Assembly: GCF_041346945.1 (NCBI RefSeq) | Contig: NZ_CP166851.1 | Coordinates: 121,873 to 185,872 of the forward strand | Origin: Amycolatopsis sp. cg9 | Lineage (GTDB): Bacteria > Actinomycetota > Actinomycetes > Mycobacteriales > Pseudonocardiaceae | DNA: 64,000 nt | Direction: 5' to 3' | Shown: positions 34,648 to 42,143 of the stretch, piece by piece | Position numbering within the stretch: the stretch's first letter is position 1 | Layout of the letters: every line of letters begins with the position of its first letter | The notes under the pieces: generated by a model | What the model was told of the DNA's origin: nothing | Seen by the model: only the letters and a program-made list of their open reading frames with translations | Databases searched by the model: none | Position numbers and translations under genes: made by a program

Positions 34648-34709
34648 ACGTTCGCGGTATGGTGTCCGACGTCGGAGGAACCGGAACGCAGGTCACAGGG
34701 GGTAGGAAC

Positions 34710-35336
34710 ATGGCCGAGCCGACGAAGCAGACCCGCCGCCGCGGTCGCCGGTCGACCAGGGTCAGCCAGCAACTGGAGGCGGCGCGCAAGCGCAACGCCG
34801 AGCAGCTGGCCAAGCAGCGCCAGCAGGAGGAGGCCGTCGAGGCCGCGCTGGCGAAGTTCTTCGACGCCGGCGACCAGATCGCCGCGGCGGACGCGGACTG
34901 CCAGCGGAAGGTCGAGCCGCACGAGCAAGCCATCGCGCAGCTGCGCACGCAACGGGATGAGCTGGTCGCCGCGCAGGAAGCGGAGCAGGGGCTGGCCGCG
35001 CTGGCGATGCACGAGGCCGACCGGACGGTCGAGCAGGTCGGCGAGCTGCTGGGTCTGGGGGAGAAGGCCACGCGGCGGCTGATCGCGACGGGCCGGGAGG
35101 CCAGGGCGAAGCTGGAGGCGAGCCAGGGCGAGCAGGGCGGCGGCACGCCGCCGTCCGATCCGGCGAACGATCACCGCGGCCGGGGCGCGGACGGCAGTGC
35201 TCGCGGTGAGGACGTCGTGCCGTCGCCGGACGGGGCGGAGGCCGCGCCGGCCGGCGTGCAGGGTTGGCCTGCCGGAGCTGGTGGTGAGGAGGCCGCGCCC
35301 GCGGCGCGGCCGGTGCCCGGCGCGGTCAGCGCATAG
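34710..35336 (+). CDS. Coiled-coil, basic N-terminus protein (possible mobilisation accessory)
   Basis: A 208-residue protein. The N-terminus is very basic (TKQTRRRGRRSTRV), residues about 20-100 form a coiled coil (QQLEAARKRNAEQLAKQRQQ, then VEPHEQAIAQLRTQRDELVA), and the last 70 residues are low-complexity Gly/Ala/Pro. The middle has a DRTVEQVGELLGLGEKATRR segment resembling a helix-turn-helix. Size, coiled coil and shared operator with the relaxase suggest a DNA-binding accessory of the relaxosome. It is the only plus-strand gene here; a bidirectional terminator follows. Confidence 0.6.
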   Translation: MAEPTKQTRRRGRRSTRVSQQLEAARKRNAEQLAKQRQQEEAVEAALAKFFDAGDQIAAADADCQRKVEPHEQAIAQLRTQRDELVAAQEAEQGLAALAMHEADRTVEQVGELLGLGEKATRRLIATGREARAKLEASQGEQGGGTPPSDPANDHRGRGADGSARGEDVVPSPDGAEAAPAGVQGWPAGAGGEEAAPAARPVPGAVSA

Positions 35337-35339
35337 AAG

Positions 35340-35380
35340 ACGGGAAGGGGGCGGACCGATCCGGTCCGCCCCCTTCCCGT
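35340..35380. terminator. Near-perfect bidirectional terminator
   Basis: A 19-bp stem (left arm ACGGGAAGGGGGCGGACCG) around ATC lies between the convergent ends at 35336 and 35396. Confidence 0.85.
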
Positions 35381-35395
35381 GCTTTCGCGCCTGGT

Positions 35396-35842
35396 TCAGC
35401 GGGTGCGGTGTACCTGCCGCGGCCGGGCGGCGTAGGTGCGGGCGCCGGGTGCGGGGTGCGTGGCACGGAACCAGCGCACCCACACCACCGTGGTGGTGAC
35501 CGCGCCGACGAGCATCAGCAGCATGCCGACGGCGAGCAGGTTGCCCAGCTGTCCGATGGCGATGGCCAGCGGCACAACGACGGCGCCGGCCAGGGTGCCC
35601 CACAGCAGGCGGCGGCGGGCGATTGCGGGCAGCAGCCAGAACCGGGTCAGCCTGGCCACGGCGATGCCGACCAGGGCGCCGAACACGATCAGGACCGGCA
35701 GGGCGGTCAGCCACGGGCTGGCGGGGGCGAAGGCCCGGCCGGTCAGCACGGCGATCAGTCCGGCGACGGCGGCTCCGACGCCGGCGCCGATGCCCGCGGC
35801 GCCGATGAATCGCCAGAAGACGACGAACGTGGTGACCCTCAT
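35396..35842 (-). CDS. Small integral membrane protein, about four TM segments
   Basis: A 148-residue hydrophobic protein. Transmembrane stretches are visible at about residues 8-32, 42-62, 78-97 and 100-122, and the C-terminus is basic. The ATG at 35842 begins the hydrophobic part; longer frames upstream are Pro/Arg-rich artefacts. Family not recognised. It heads a set of small envelope genes (35.4-37.4 kb) that may belong to transfer or the cell surface. Confidence 0.6.
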   Translation of the reverse strand: MRVTTFVVFWRFIGAAGIGAGVGAAVAGLIAVLTGRAFAPASPWLTALPVLIVFGALVGIAVARLTRFWLLPAIARRRLLWGTLAGAVVVPLAIAIGQLGNLLAVGMLLMLVGAVTTTVVWVRWFRATHPAPGARTYAARPRQVHRTR

Positions 35843-35994
35843 GTCGTCCGAGGGTAGGGCACCTGCGCGTCCTGGTCTGCGGAAATTCCCGGTCCGGGCG
35901 TGCCGCGGCGGGGGCGGCACGGTGGGCCCGCCGGGTCTGGCGGTGGGGCGGGACAGGCCCGGCCGGTGTCCAGCCGGGCGGCGCTGGGGTGCGG

Positions 35995-36255
35995 TCACCG
36001 CGGCTTCCGCCTGGAGGCCGGGAGCAGCTTGGTGAGCACGTACAGCTGCCCGTGCCGGTAGGCGGCGCGGGCGGTCAGCCCACTGACGAGTGCCGCCGCG
36101 ATCACGGTGACCGCCCCGTTCGGCCAGCACGGGGGTGCCAGCGCGCCGAGGACGAGGCTGGCCAGGGCGGTCGCGATGGCGGCGATCCAGGCGCGCCGTT
36201 CGGAGCGGCGCCAGCGGCGGGCCCGCTCCGCGGTGGTGGTGTCGGGTGTGTTCAC
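35995..36255 (-). CDS. Small membrane protein
   Basis: An 86-residue protein with a basic N-terminus (ERARRWRRSERRAW) and two hydrophobic segments (IAAIATALASLVLGAL and GAVTVIAAALVSGLTA). The GTG start overlaps the upstream gene's stop by 4 bp, so it is translationally coupled to the Cys-rich gene. Unrecognised. Confidence 0.55.
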   Translation of the reverse strand: MNTPDTTTAERARRWRRSERRAWIAAIATALASLVLGALAPPCWPNGAVTVIAAALVSGLTARAAYRHGQLYVLTKLLPASRRKPR

Positions 36256-36677
36256 CGGGCCTCCTGGAGGGCGGCGCGGGCACGGGCGGCGGCGTCGCGC
36301 AATTGCTGGGCCGCGGCGCGGGGGGAACGCAGGGCGAAGCGGAACCAGGCGACGTCCTCGCGCCAGGCTTCGACGCAGGCGTCGCAGGGAACGCGCTGGG
36401 GCGGGCGGCCGGCGCTGAAATCCAGGTAGTCGCGGGAGCCTTCGCACGCATCGCAGTGGGCGCGCCAGTACTTGCAGTGCGGAGGTTGGGCGTACCAACC
36501 CTGGCTGGCGCACGAGGGGCAGGCGCACTTGCCGGGGCCGCTGGCGGCCGGGGGCGGGGTACTCGGGAGGCGGAACCGGTCCGGGCCGCGGCCGAAGAAC
36601 GTCTCGTACCGCAGGCCGCCGTAGTTGACCCGGAGGTCGAAGGCGTCGGTGCCGGCCGGGTAGATGCCGATGCGCAT
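36252..36677 (-). CDS. Cys-rich hypothetical protein
   Basis: A 141-residue protein with eight Cys in the centre: CACPSC, then HCKYWRAHCDACEG and VPCDACVEAW, a pattern suggesting zinc-ribbon or DnaJ-like zinc binding. It starts with a beta-rich IGIYPAGTDAFDLRVNYG. The C-terminus is an Ala/Arg-rich helix. Family not recognised; it is coupled to the small membrane gene downstream. Confidence 0.6.
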   Translation of the reverse strand: MRIGIYPAGTDAFDLRVNYGGLRYETFFGRGPDRFRLPSTPPPAASGPGKCACPSCASQGWYAQPPHCKYWRAHCDACEGSRDYLDFSAGRPPQRVPCDACVEAWREDVAWFRFALRSPRAAAQQLRDAAARARAALQEAR

Positions 36678-36742
36678 GGATGTGGGCTCCTTGCCTGGGG
36701 TGGGTGGTCGGGGACGCCGCGCTCGACGGAGGCCACGCGGTG

Positions 36743-36771
36743 GGGGAGCCGTCCGGGGTGGACGGCTCCCC
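36743..36771 (-). terminator. Perfect 12-bp hairpin
   Basis: GGGGAGCCGTCC and GGACGGCTCCCC enclose GGGGT, 16 bp past the stop of the lipoprotein gene. Confidence 0.8.
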
Positions 36772-36786
36772 TAGGGCTGGGCGGGT

Positions 36787-37386
36787 TCAGCGGGTCCGGG
36801 TCGAGACGCCGAAGCCGCCGCGGGTGATCGCGGGGTTGCGGGTCGGCGCCGCCGCGGTGGTGCGGGCTGCGGAGGTCGGCGGGGCGGTCGTCGCGGCGGG
36901 TTTGGTGCTGGCCGTGGTCGGCGTGGTGGTTCGGGCCGGGACGGTGGCCTGGTTGTGGGCGGCGGCCGCGGAGGCGCGTACGGAGGTGATCGAGCCGCCG
37001 GACGGGGATGCACCGCGGTCGATGACGACCACGGTGGTGGAGGTGGCCACCGGCACGGTGTGGATGATCGGCACGCCGATGACCGGCTGGTTGTAGGCGG
37101 CGATGACGCCGGTGTAGCTGGGCGGGTAGTAGTCCCACAGGTAGCCGGCGCGCGAGAGCGCGGCACCGGTGTAGGGGTCGGCGCCGCCGCAGAAGGTGTC
37201 GGCCACCCGCCAGTGGGTGACCGGGTCGACGCACACGCCCACGTAGGCCACGGTCGGCGCGGCTGGCGGTGCGGCGACCGGGTGGCCGCAGGCGGCCAGC
37301 AGGGCGGCGGCCGTAATGGTGCCGCCGGCCAGGACGGCGGCGACGACGTGGGTCCGGCGGCGGGCCGGTGTCGTGGTCGTGCTCAA
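36787..37386 (-). CDS. Predicted lipoprotein
   Basis: A 199-residue exported protein. After a basic leader (TPARRRTHVV) comes a hydrophobic segment ending in the lipobox LLAAC, so the mature protein would start at Cys near residue 33. The folded part (TVAYVGVCVDPVTHWRVADT, then FCGGADPYTGAALSRAGYLW) is followed by a long Thr/Ala-rich, probably surface-exposed tail and a short GGFGVSTRTR end. I start it at TTG 37386, five bases after AGGAGG. Function unknown; the repeated Thr/Ala tail resembles cell-wall linkers. Confidence 0.7.
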   Translation of the reverse strand: MSTTTTPARRRTHVVAAVLAGGTITAAALLAACGHPVAAPPAAPTVAYVGVCVDPVTHWRVADTFCGGADPYTGAALSRAGYLWDYYPPSYTGVIAAYNQPVIGVPIIHTVPVATSTTVVVIDRGASPSGGSITSVRASAAAAHNQATVPARTTTPTTASTKPAATTAPPTSAARTTAAAPTRNPAITRGGFGVSTRTR

Positions 37387-37601
37387 CGGGACCTCCTCTG
37401 CGTTGCCTGCGGGCGTGGTCGTCCGCAGTGCGGGTGAGCGGGAAGGGGCACGCGGCGGCCCTCGGCCGGGCGCGGGCCGCTGGGTGAGGGCGGCGCGCCC
37501 GGCCGAGGGGTGAGCGGGCAGCAGCGCCGTGGGGGGGTGTGGGCGCGCGCCTCGGCTCGGCCGGATGGCGTGAGGCCGCCCGGTGATGGGCGGCTGGTGG
37601 G

Positions 37602-37684
37602 CCCGCAGGACCGGCTGGGGCGCATACGGTCCATGGCCGACGACTCGCCTCGCGTCCAACGCTTCGGCTAGCCGGTCCTGCGGG
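37602..37684. repeat. 15-bp perfect inverted repeat with 53-nt loop
   Basis: CCCGCAGGACCGGCT (37602-37616) and AGCCGGTCCTGCGGG (37670-37684). Operator pair, recombination site or stem of a small RNA; the sequence does not decide. Confidence 0.5.
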
Positions 37685-37716
37685 TGTTCGGGGCGCGCCC
37701 GGCGGGCGCGGTGGGA

Positions 37717-37763
37717 CAGCGAGGGCCCGCCGGCGTCGGTGCGCTCGGGGCGGGCCCTCGCTG
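37717..37763 (-). terminator. Perfect 15-bp hairpin
   Basis: CAGCGAGGGCCCGCC and GGCGGGCCCTCGCTG around a 17-nt loop, just past the stop of the gene at 37779. Confidence 0.75.
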
Positions 37764-37778
37764 GGTTTGAGGGGCTGG

Positions 37779-38162
37779 TCAGGTGCTGTCGAGGCCGCAC
37801 TGCGGGCACAGCAGGGCGATGCCGTCGGGGGCATCGGGGTCGGTGGCGTCGGTGATCTGGCTGCCGTCGGCGGCGAACCAGATGCCGCGGCCGGAGTCGT
37901 CTGAGCATTCCTCGGGGCGGGCGGCCGGCCAGGTGAGGCCGGGAACCTCGATGACGGTCCGGCCGGGGTAGACCCATTCGCGGTCGAACGGGTCGTCGGC
38001 GCCGCCGTGCCAGCGGACGAGTTCTTCGCGCTGGCGCAGGGCGGTGCCTGCCAGGTCGGGTGCCTCGAACGGCGGGTAGCCGCGGGCGCGGGCGAATTCG
38101 GCGGCCCGTTCGGCGAAGCTGGTCGCCGGCGTGGCGGTACCTGCGGTGGTCGTGGTGGACAA
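37779..38162 (-). CDS. Hypothetical protein with C-terminal CxxC
   Basis: A 127-residue acidic protein (MSTTTTAGTATPATSFAERA...) with an N-terminal Thr-rich stretch, a Trp/Pro-rich centre (EWVYPGRTVIEVPGLTWPAA) and a C-terminal LLCPQCGLDST. Family not recognised. It is flanked by terminators on both sides, so is probably transcribed alone. Confidence 0.55.
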   Translation of the reverse strand: MSTTTTAGTATPATSFAERAAEFARARGYPPFEAPDLAGTALRQREELVRWHGGADDPFDREWVYPGRTVIEVPGLTWPAARPEECSDDSGRGIWFAADGSQITDATDPDAPDGIALLCPQCGLDST

Positions 38163-38196
38163 CGGGTTCCTCCCGGGCGGGGTTGCCGGACAGAAG

Positions 38197-38230
38197 TCGG
38201 GCCCGGACGCGCGATGGCGTCCGGGCCCGA
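38197..38230 (-). terminator. Perfect 14-bp hairpin
   Basis: TCGGGCCCGGACGC and GCGTCCGGGCCCGA around 6 nt, 54 bp past the stop of the gene at 38284. Confidence 0.75.
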
Positions 38231-38283
38231 TGTGCGATGGCTGGGGACGGGGGTTGCGGCTGAAGGCAGCCCTTGCCCGGCGT

Positions 38284-38427
38284 TCAGACGCAGGGCAAGC
38301 CGCAGGGCTCGCCGGCGACCTTCTCGTACCAGCAGAGTCGGCAGATCACGTAGATCTCGTCCTCGAGGGGAAGCGGCGGCGCGGGCGGTGGTGGCGTTTC
38401 GGACGTCCAGACCAGGACTGACGACAT
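38284..38427 (-). CDS. Very small Cys-containing protein
   Basis: A 47-residue protein (MSSVLVWTSETPPPPAPPLP...) whose C-terminus has YVICRLCWYEKVAGEPCGLP, four Cys that could form one zinc site. GGAGGAACCGC precedes the ATG. It follows the 38468 gene by 40 bp. Unrecognised. Confidence 0.45.
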   Translation of the reverse strand: MSSVLVWTSETPPPPAPPLPLEDEIYVICRLCWYEKVAGEPCGLPCV

Positions 38428-38467
38428 GTGTGCGGTTCCTCCGGCACGGGATGAGCGGCAGGGCGGA

Positions 38468-38818
38468 TCAGGCTCCGGGCGTAGGCGCACCGAGTTCGGG
38501 GGCGGGCGCACGCCGGGGCGGTTGGTCAGAACAGGGCCTGGTCGCGGAAGCCGGGGCACCACCGGACGGGCGCACTGCCGGCGGCCAGCCCGCCCGCTCC
38601 ATTCGAGCGCGCACGCTCTCGGGCAGGAAACGGCGGTACTGCGGGGCGACGGTGACGTCGCCTTGGCGCGCCCGTTCTCGCGTAGTGCGCAGCAGGTTCT
38701 GGCGGTGCAGGTCAACTGTCGCCCCGCACCGCTCGTAGTACGCCCGCGCGTCGCGCTTGATGCGGGCAGTCGCGCGACGCTCCATAAGGCTCGCGACGTT
38801 CTTGTGCTGCTTGGTCAT
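38468..38818 (-). CDS. Basic hypothetical protein, possible frameshifted C-terminus
   Basis: A 116-residue protein (MTKQHKNVASLMERRATARI...), helical and basic. The last 30 residues are Pro-rich and read over DNA similar to the 3' end of ssb plus its downstream gap. In a different frame that DNA encodes GFRDQALF and a stop, resembling the SSB tail GFGEQPPF. The C-terminus may therefore be altered by a frameshift or by copied ssb DNA. Family not recognised. Confidence 0.5.
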   Translation of the reverse strand: MTKQHKNVASLMERRATARIKRDARAYYERCGATVDLHRQNLLRTTRERARQGDVTVAPQYRRFLPESVRARMERAGWPPAVRPSGGAPASATRPCSDQPPRRAPAPELGAPTPGA

Positions 38819-38851
38819 GACGACTCCGGACGAAGGCACGAGGTTGGACAG

Positions 38852-38904
38852 CCGGTGGGCGCCCGGCGTGCGCCCACCAGTTCGGGGCGGGCGCACGCCG
38901 GGGC
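38852..38904 (-). terminator. GC hairpin after ssb
   Basis: A GGCGTGCGCCC arm near 38865-38875 pairs with GGGCGCACGCC near 38889-38899, directly after the ssb stop at 38911. A copy of its right arm and the flanking GGTCAGAAC occurs at 38501-38531. Confidence 0.55.
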
Positions 38905-38910
38905 GGTCGG

Positions 38911-39378
38911 TCAGAACGGCGGCTGCTCGCCGAAGCCGTTCTCGCCGGCGGCCGGGGCCGAGCTCCACGGGTCGTCGGCCGGCGTGCCGTTGCCGCCGCC
39001 GTTGCCCTGGCTGCGGGAGACCTTGCTGACCTTCGCCGTGGCGTAGCGCAGCGACGGGCCGATCTCGTCGACCTCCAGCTCCACGACGGTGCGCTTCTCG
39101 CCCTCCTTGGTCTCGAAGGAGCGCTGCTTGAGGCGCCCGGTCACGACGACGCGGGCGCCGCGGGTCAGCGACTCGGCGACGTTCTCGGCGTACTGGCGCC
39201 AGATGTTGCACCGCATGAACAGCGCGTCGCCGTCCTTCCACTCGCCGGACTGCCGGTCGAAGAAGCGCGGGGTCGAGGCGACGGTGAAGCCGGCGACGGC
39301 CGCGCCGGAGGTGGTGAAGCGCAGTTCCGGGTCGGCGGTCAGGTTGCCGACGATGGTGATGACGGTCTCTCCAGCCAT
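38911..39378 (-). CDS. ssb: Single-stranded DNA-binding protein
   Basis: A 155-residue SSB. The OB fold covers residues 1-110: [54 protein letters not shown] and [18 protein letters not shown] Gly/Asn/Ala-rich linker leads to the tip GFGEQPPF, the usual contact for partner proteins although less acidic than DDDIPF. It coats single strands during replication or conjugation. ATG 39378 is preferred over a frame 9 bp longer. It sits beside the prim-pol gene with a large inverted-repeat structure between them. Confidence 0.95.
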   Translation of the reverse strand: MAGETVITIVGNLTADPELRFTTSGAAVAGFTVASTPRFFDRQSGEWKDGDALFMRCNIWRQYAENVAESLTRGARVVVTGRLKQRSFETKEGEKRTVVELEVDEIGPSLRYATAKVSKVSRSQGNGGGNGTPADDPWSSAPAAGENGFGEQPPF

Positions 39379-39465
39379 GGCGAGCACTCCCTTGCAGATC
39401 GGTGATCAGGTCACCGACAGCCCGGTCTCGGCTTTCTGCCTCACCCGTTGGCGGGTTCGGCCCGA

Positions 39466-39612
39466 GGGGGCTGTCGATCTGCGGAGCGGAGATCAGGCCG
39501 TGGCAGGGCCCCGAAGGGGGCGGCGGGGGTTCCGGCCCGTGCTTTTTGGGCCGGGTTCATCGGCGCGGACCCTGCCGCGGCCTGATTCGCTTAGAGCAGA
39601 TCGACAGCCCCC
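39466..39612. repeat. 147-nt nested inverted-repeat structure between ssb and prim-pol
   Basis: Outer arms GGGGGCTGTCGATCTGC (39466-39482) and its exact complement (39596-39612). Inside, ATCAGGCCGTGGCAGGG near 39492-39508 pairs with CCCTGCCGCGGCCTGAT (one mismatch), and CCGGCCC with GGGCCGG around a T-rich loop. The whole folds into one hairpin of roughly 70 bp with bulges. No gene is present from 39379 to 39730. Its position in the replication module suggests a single-strand initiation site or replication origin; that is inference. Confidence 0.65.
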
Positions 39613-39730
39613 GGTCCGAATCCGCTGGCCCCTCCGCCTCCTCCGTTCCTCTGTTTTTGCTTGTGGGCCGGGCTTGCTGAACGGATTTGCTGGGCGGGGA
39701 TGTGCTCGTGCCGGGGCGGGCGCGCGGAGG

Positions 39731-40720
39731 TCAGGCCGCGCGGTCGGCCAGCCGCCGCGGGTAGAGCGCGCCGGCTTCCAGGCCGTCGCTGATCGCGTCG
39801 TCGGCTTCGCCGGTGGGGATGCGGCGTTGCTGCGCGGCGATGTGCAGGGCGGCGCGGGCCTCGTCGTCGGTGAACTCGCCGCCGCCGACCAGGCGGCCCA
39901 GGGTGTAGGCGGCGCGCACGAGGGTGTCGTGGGCGGTGTGCGGGGCGGCGTGGGCGACGGTGTCGGCGACCTTGTCGAGGTAACGCTGGCGGCGGGTGTC
40001 GGACAGTGGGCGGACGTCGCCGAACTCGACCGGCTCGGGCAGCGGTCGCGGCGGCGGGGTGAACAGCGGCACCAGCCAGCCGGGCAGCGGCGCGATCGGT
40101 GCGTGGCGCGCGACGGTGTAGACGCCGTCGCGGCGGACCGAGCCGGGCGCGACGATGAACCCGCCGCGGCCGCGGCTGTCGATGCGCCACCCGGCCCGGC
40201 CGGCGGTGTTGCGCAGCGTGCTGTCCTGGCCGACCCGGAAGTACAGGTGCAGGGACGGACTGGGGCTGCGGCCGGTGAAGGTGTCGCCGGGGTAGGGCTG
40301 GCCGGCCTGCTCGGCCAGGCGGGCGAGGACGTCGCGGCCGTGGCGGGCACCGGCCCATTCCGGCGGCGGGTCCTCGCCGTGGTCGGGGTCGAGGTCGAGC
40401 ACGTAGAGGTTGGAGGGGCCGCAGGCGATGCCGACGTTGCAGGTCGGCGAGGCGCCCCACCAGTAGCGAATCAGGTCTGGGTCGGTGGTGGCGCGCTGTT
40501 CCCAGCCCAGATGCCCGTCGGCGCACACGCCGGTGCCTTGGCAGCGGCGCTTGCCGTGCAGGCAGGGCGTCTTCGAGCGCGGCCAGAGCGGGAACACGTA
40601 CAGGCCCTGGCGGGCGGCGGCCAGGGCGACGCCCATCAGGCGCGGCGCCGGGCGGCGCCGCCAGGTGCGTCCCCTCGTGGTGCGCCGGCGAACCGCGCCG
40701 GCGGGTCGTGGTGCGGTCAT
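39731..40720 (-). CDS. Bifunctional primase-polymerase (Prim-Pol) domain protein
   Basis: A 329-residue archaeo-eukaryotic-type primase. After a basic leader, residues about 30-200 form the Prim-Pol domain: ARQGLYVFPLWPRSKTPCLH, CNVGIACGPSNLYVLDLDPD (catalytic D-x-D) and SPSLHLYFRVG with the following His, then GFIVAPGS. A CLHGKRRCQGTGVC insert may bind zinc. The last 90 residues are helical. Such enzymes prime plasmid and phage replication. There is no helicase domain, so a separate one is needed. I start it at ATG 40720, which lies 6-7 bp after GGGGAG; ATG 40726 abuts the site. Confidence 0.85.
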   Translation of the reverse strand: MTAPRPAGAVRRRTTRGRTWRRRPAPRLMGVALAAARQGLYVFPLWPRSKTPCLHGKRRCQGTGVCADGHLGWEQRATTDPDLIRYWWGASPTCNVGIACGPSNLYVLDLDPDHGEDPPPEWAGARHGRDVLARLAEQAGQPYPGDTFTGRSPSPSLHLYFRVGQDSTLRNTAGRAGWRIDSRGRGGFIVAPGSVRRDGVYTVARHAPIAPLPGWLVPLFTPPPRPLPEPVEFGDVRPLSDTRRQRYLDKVADTVAHAAPHTAHDTLVRAAYTLGRLVGGGEFTDDEARAALHIAAQQRRIPTGEADDAISDGLEAGALYPRRLADRAA

Positions 40721-40820
40721 GGTCATCTCCCCTTGGATCCAGAGTACCCCGGCGTTTTCCCTGTTCAGGGCTCTCAGGTGAGGTGGCGTCGGTGCGCGGG
40801 CGGACGCTCGGGGATGCGGC

Positions 40821-40860
40821 CGCGCGGACCGGCGACGGGTAGTGGTCGCCGGTCCGCGCG
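40821..40860 (-). terminator. Perfect 16-bp hairpin
   Basis: CGCGCGGACCGGCGAC and GTCGCCGGTCCGCGCG around 8 nt, directly after the stop of the gene at 40867. Confidence 0.85.
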
Positions 40861-40866
40861 ACGCGG

Positions 40867-41172
40867 TCAGCTCTCCTTGCGGGCCTGGGTGTCCGGCGCG
40901 TCGAGCGCGGCGTCGACGTCCTGCTGGGCGTTGAGCACGTCGAGCAGCGCGGCGATCGCCTGCTCGATGTCGGCGGACTCCGTCTTCGCCACGACGGTGT
41001 CGCCGGCGCTGACCGCCGCGGCGGCGCCGAACGGCACCTTGAGGGTGACGATCTTGTAGTCGCGGCCGGCGACGCTCACCATCGTGGCGCGTGCGCGCAG
41101 CAGGAACGGAACCCAGATTTTCTTGTGCGGCTTGCTCACGACGACGTCGTCGCGGGTGAGCGCCTGGGACAT
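40867..41172 (-). CDS. Small hypothetical protein, paralog of the 41858 gene
   Basis: A 101-residue protein (MSQALTRDDVVVSKPHKKIW...) with a beta-rich N-terminal half, DYKIVTLKVPFG, and an IEQAIAALLDVLNAQQ helix. The gene at 41858 is a clear paralog (MSQVLTRDDVF at the start, ALLDVLN at the end), so the pair arose by duplication, with one unrelated gene between. A start-associated hairpin lies upstream. Function unknown. Confidence 0.6.
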   Translation of the reverse strand: MSQALTRDDVVVSKPHKKIWVPFLLRARATMVSVAGRDYKIVTLKVPFGAAAAVSAGDTVVAKTESADIEQAIAALLDVLNAQQDVDAALDAPDTQARKES

Positions 41173-41187
41173 GCGGTTCTCCTCATC

Positions 41188-41233
41188 ACTCGGTTTCCGG
41201 AGGCCGGCGGCGGGGTGGTCGGCCCGCCGCCGG
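41188..41233 (-). repeat. Start-associated hairpin element 1
   Basis: ACTCGGTTTCC box at 41188-41198, then CCGGCGGCGGG / CCCGCCGCCGG stem with GTGGTCGG loop at 41204-41233, 16 bp before the start at 41172. Confidence 0.65.
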
Positions 41234-41274
41234 GGATCGGGGGTCACTACGGAGGGGTCTCGGGTGGAGCGGGA

Positions 41275-41787
41275 TCACCGCGCGGTGGCGGGAGCGGCGA
41301 TCCGGCGGAGGTGCAGTCGCACCAGCACGCCCAGGAAGGGCAGCGAGGGCGGGTGGGTTCCGACACCGTCCAGTCGCGGGTCGTCGTCGACCGGGATCTC
41401 GCCGTCGACGGTGAGCTGCCAGTGGTCGCCGCGCGGGCCGTAGGGGGCGGACTCGGTGCGCGAGACAACGGTGATTACCTGGCCGTCGTCGGTGCGCAGG
41501 CGGGCGGTGACCTCGCAGCCGACCGGCAGGTGCTCGGGCACCGTGTCGTCCTCGTGCGGGCCGCGGGCGAGCAGTTCGCGGTAGTGCAGCGACAGCGGGG
41601 TTCCGCCCAGGGCGATGTACAGCTCGACCAGGTGTCCGCGGGCCCAGTTGTGGACGCCCAGGCTGCCGAGGTGGCCGCGGCGCGGGACGTTGGTCTCGAC
41701 CTCGTCGCGCAGGACGTAGCTGCGGCAGGCGTCGTGCGGGGTGAGCCGGTGCGTCCCGGCGGGCCGGATGTCGGTGGCGGACGGCAC
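41275..41787 (-). CDS. Hypothetical protein
   Basis: A 170-residue protein from GTG 41787 (AGGAGG nearby). It has GSLGVHNWARGHLVELYIAL in the middle and a beta-rich C-terminus (CEVTARLRTDDGQVITVVSR, then HWQLTVDGEIPVDDD). No family recognised. It lies between the two paralogs at 40867 and 41858. Confidence 0.6.
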   Translation of the reverse strand: MPSATDIRPAGTHRLTPHDACRSYVLRDEVETNVPRRGHLGSLGVHNWARGHLVELYIALGGTPLSLHYRELLARGPHEDDTVPEHLPVGCEVTARLRTDDGQVITVVSRTESAPYGPRGDHWQLTVDGEIPVDDDPRLDGVGTHPPSLPFLGVLVRLHLRRIAAPATAR

Positions 41788-41857
41788 GGGAACCTCCTGG
41801 TGGGTCGGGTGCGGCAGGGGTCGGGAGGCCGGCGGCTGCGCCGCCGCCTCCCGCGGG

Positions 41858-42127
41858 TCAGTTCTGGTCGGCGGGCTGGGAGTTGAGGACGTCGAGCAGG
41901 GCGGAGACGACCAGTTCGGTGTTGGCGGTGTCCTGCTCGACCAGGGCCTCGGTGGCGGGGTAGACGGTGGTGCGGTCGCCGATCAGCCAGCTCTTGACGG
42001 TCTGCACCTGGTAGCGCTTCCCGGCGACGGTCAGCTGGGTGAGCTCGGCGCGCACGATGCCGGGGATGTGAAAGCTCGTGCGGGGTTCGCTCAGGAAGAC
42101 GTCGTCGCGGGTGAGCACCTGGGACAT
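41858..42127 (-). CDS. Small hypothetical protein, paralog of the 40867 gene
   Basis: An 89-residue protein (MSQVLTRDDVFLSEPRTSFH...), similar to the 40867 product in its N-terminus, central beta segment (KRYQVQTVKSWLIG) and ALLDVLN helix. AGGAGAACCGC precedes the ATG and a start-associated hairpin lies upstream. Function unknown. Confidence 0.6.
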   Translation of the reverse strand: MSQVLTRDDVFLSEPRTSFHIPGIVRAELTQLTVAGKRYQVQTVKSWLIGDRTTVYPATEALVEQDTANTELVVSALLDVLNSQPADQN

Positions 42128-42143
42128 GCGGTTCTCCTTGATT

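Larger units (their letters stand above)
33499..34709. other. 1.2-kb non-coding region, candidate replication or transfer origin
   Basis: No credible gene on either strand. The first 350 bp are clearly richer in A/T than the surroundings and hold runs of T and a polypyrimidine tract near 33730-33765. Inside are a long hairpin at 33799-33838, a small CGGTTTT/AAAACCG hairpin at 33664-33686, a 15-bp sequence repeated three times between 34011 and 34157, a terminator at 34507-34544 and an operator-like 16-mer at 34632. AT-rich DNA, repeats and the neighbouring transfer gene fit an origin; this is inferred. Confidence 0.45.
37387..37778. other. 392-bp non-coding gap with three inverted repeats
   Basis: No credible gene. 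Hairpins are CCTCGGCCGGGCGCG with its complement (37460-37508), a 15-bp perfect inverted repeat with a 53-nt loop (37602-37684), and a terminator (37717-37763). The middle one is too widely spaced for a terminator. Confidence 0.5.

Noticed and set aside
38468..39241. 257-residue open frame covering ssb and the next gene
   Set aside because: Its first half is ssb read in a wrong frame; only the part from 38818 down looks like a gene.
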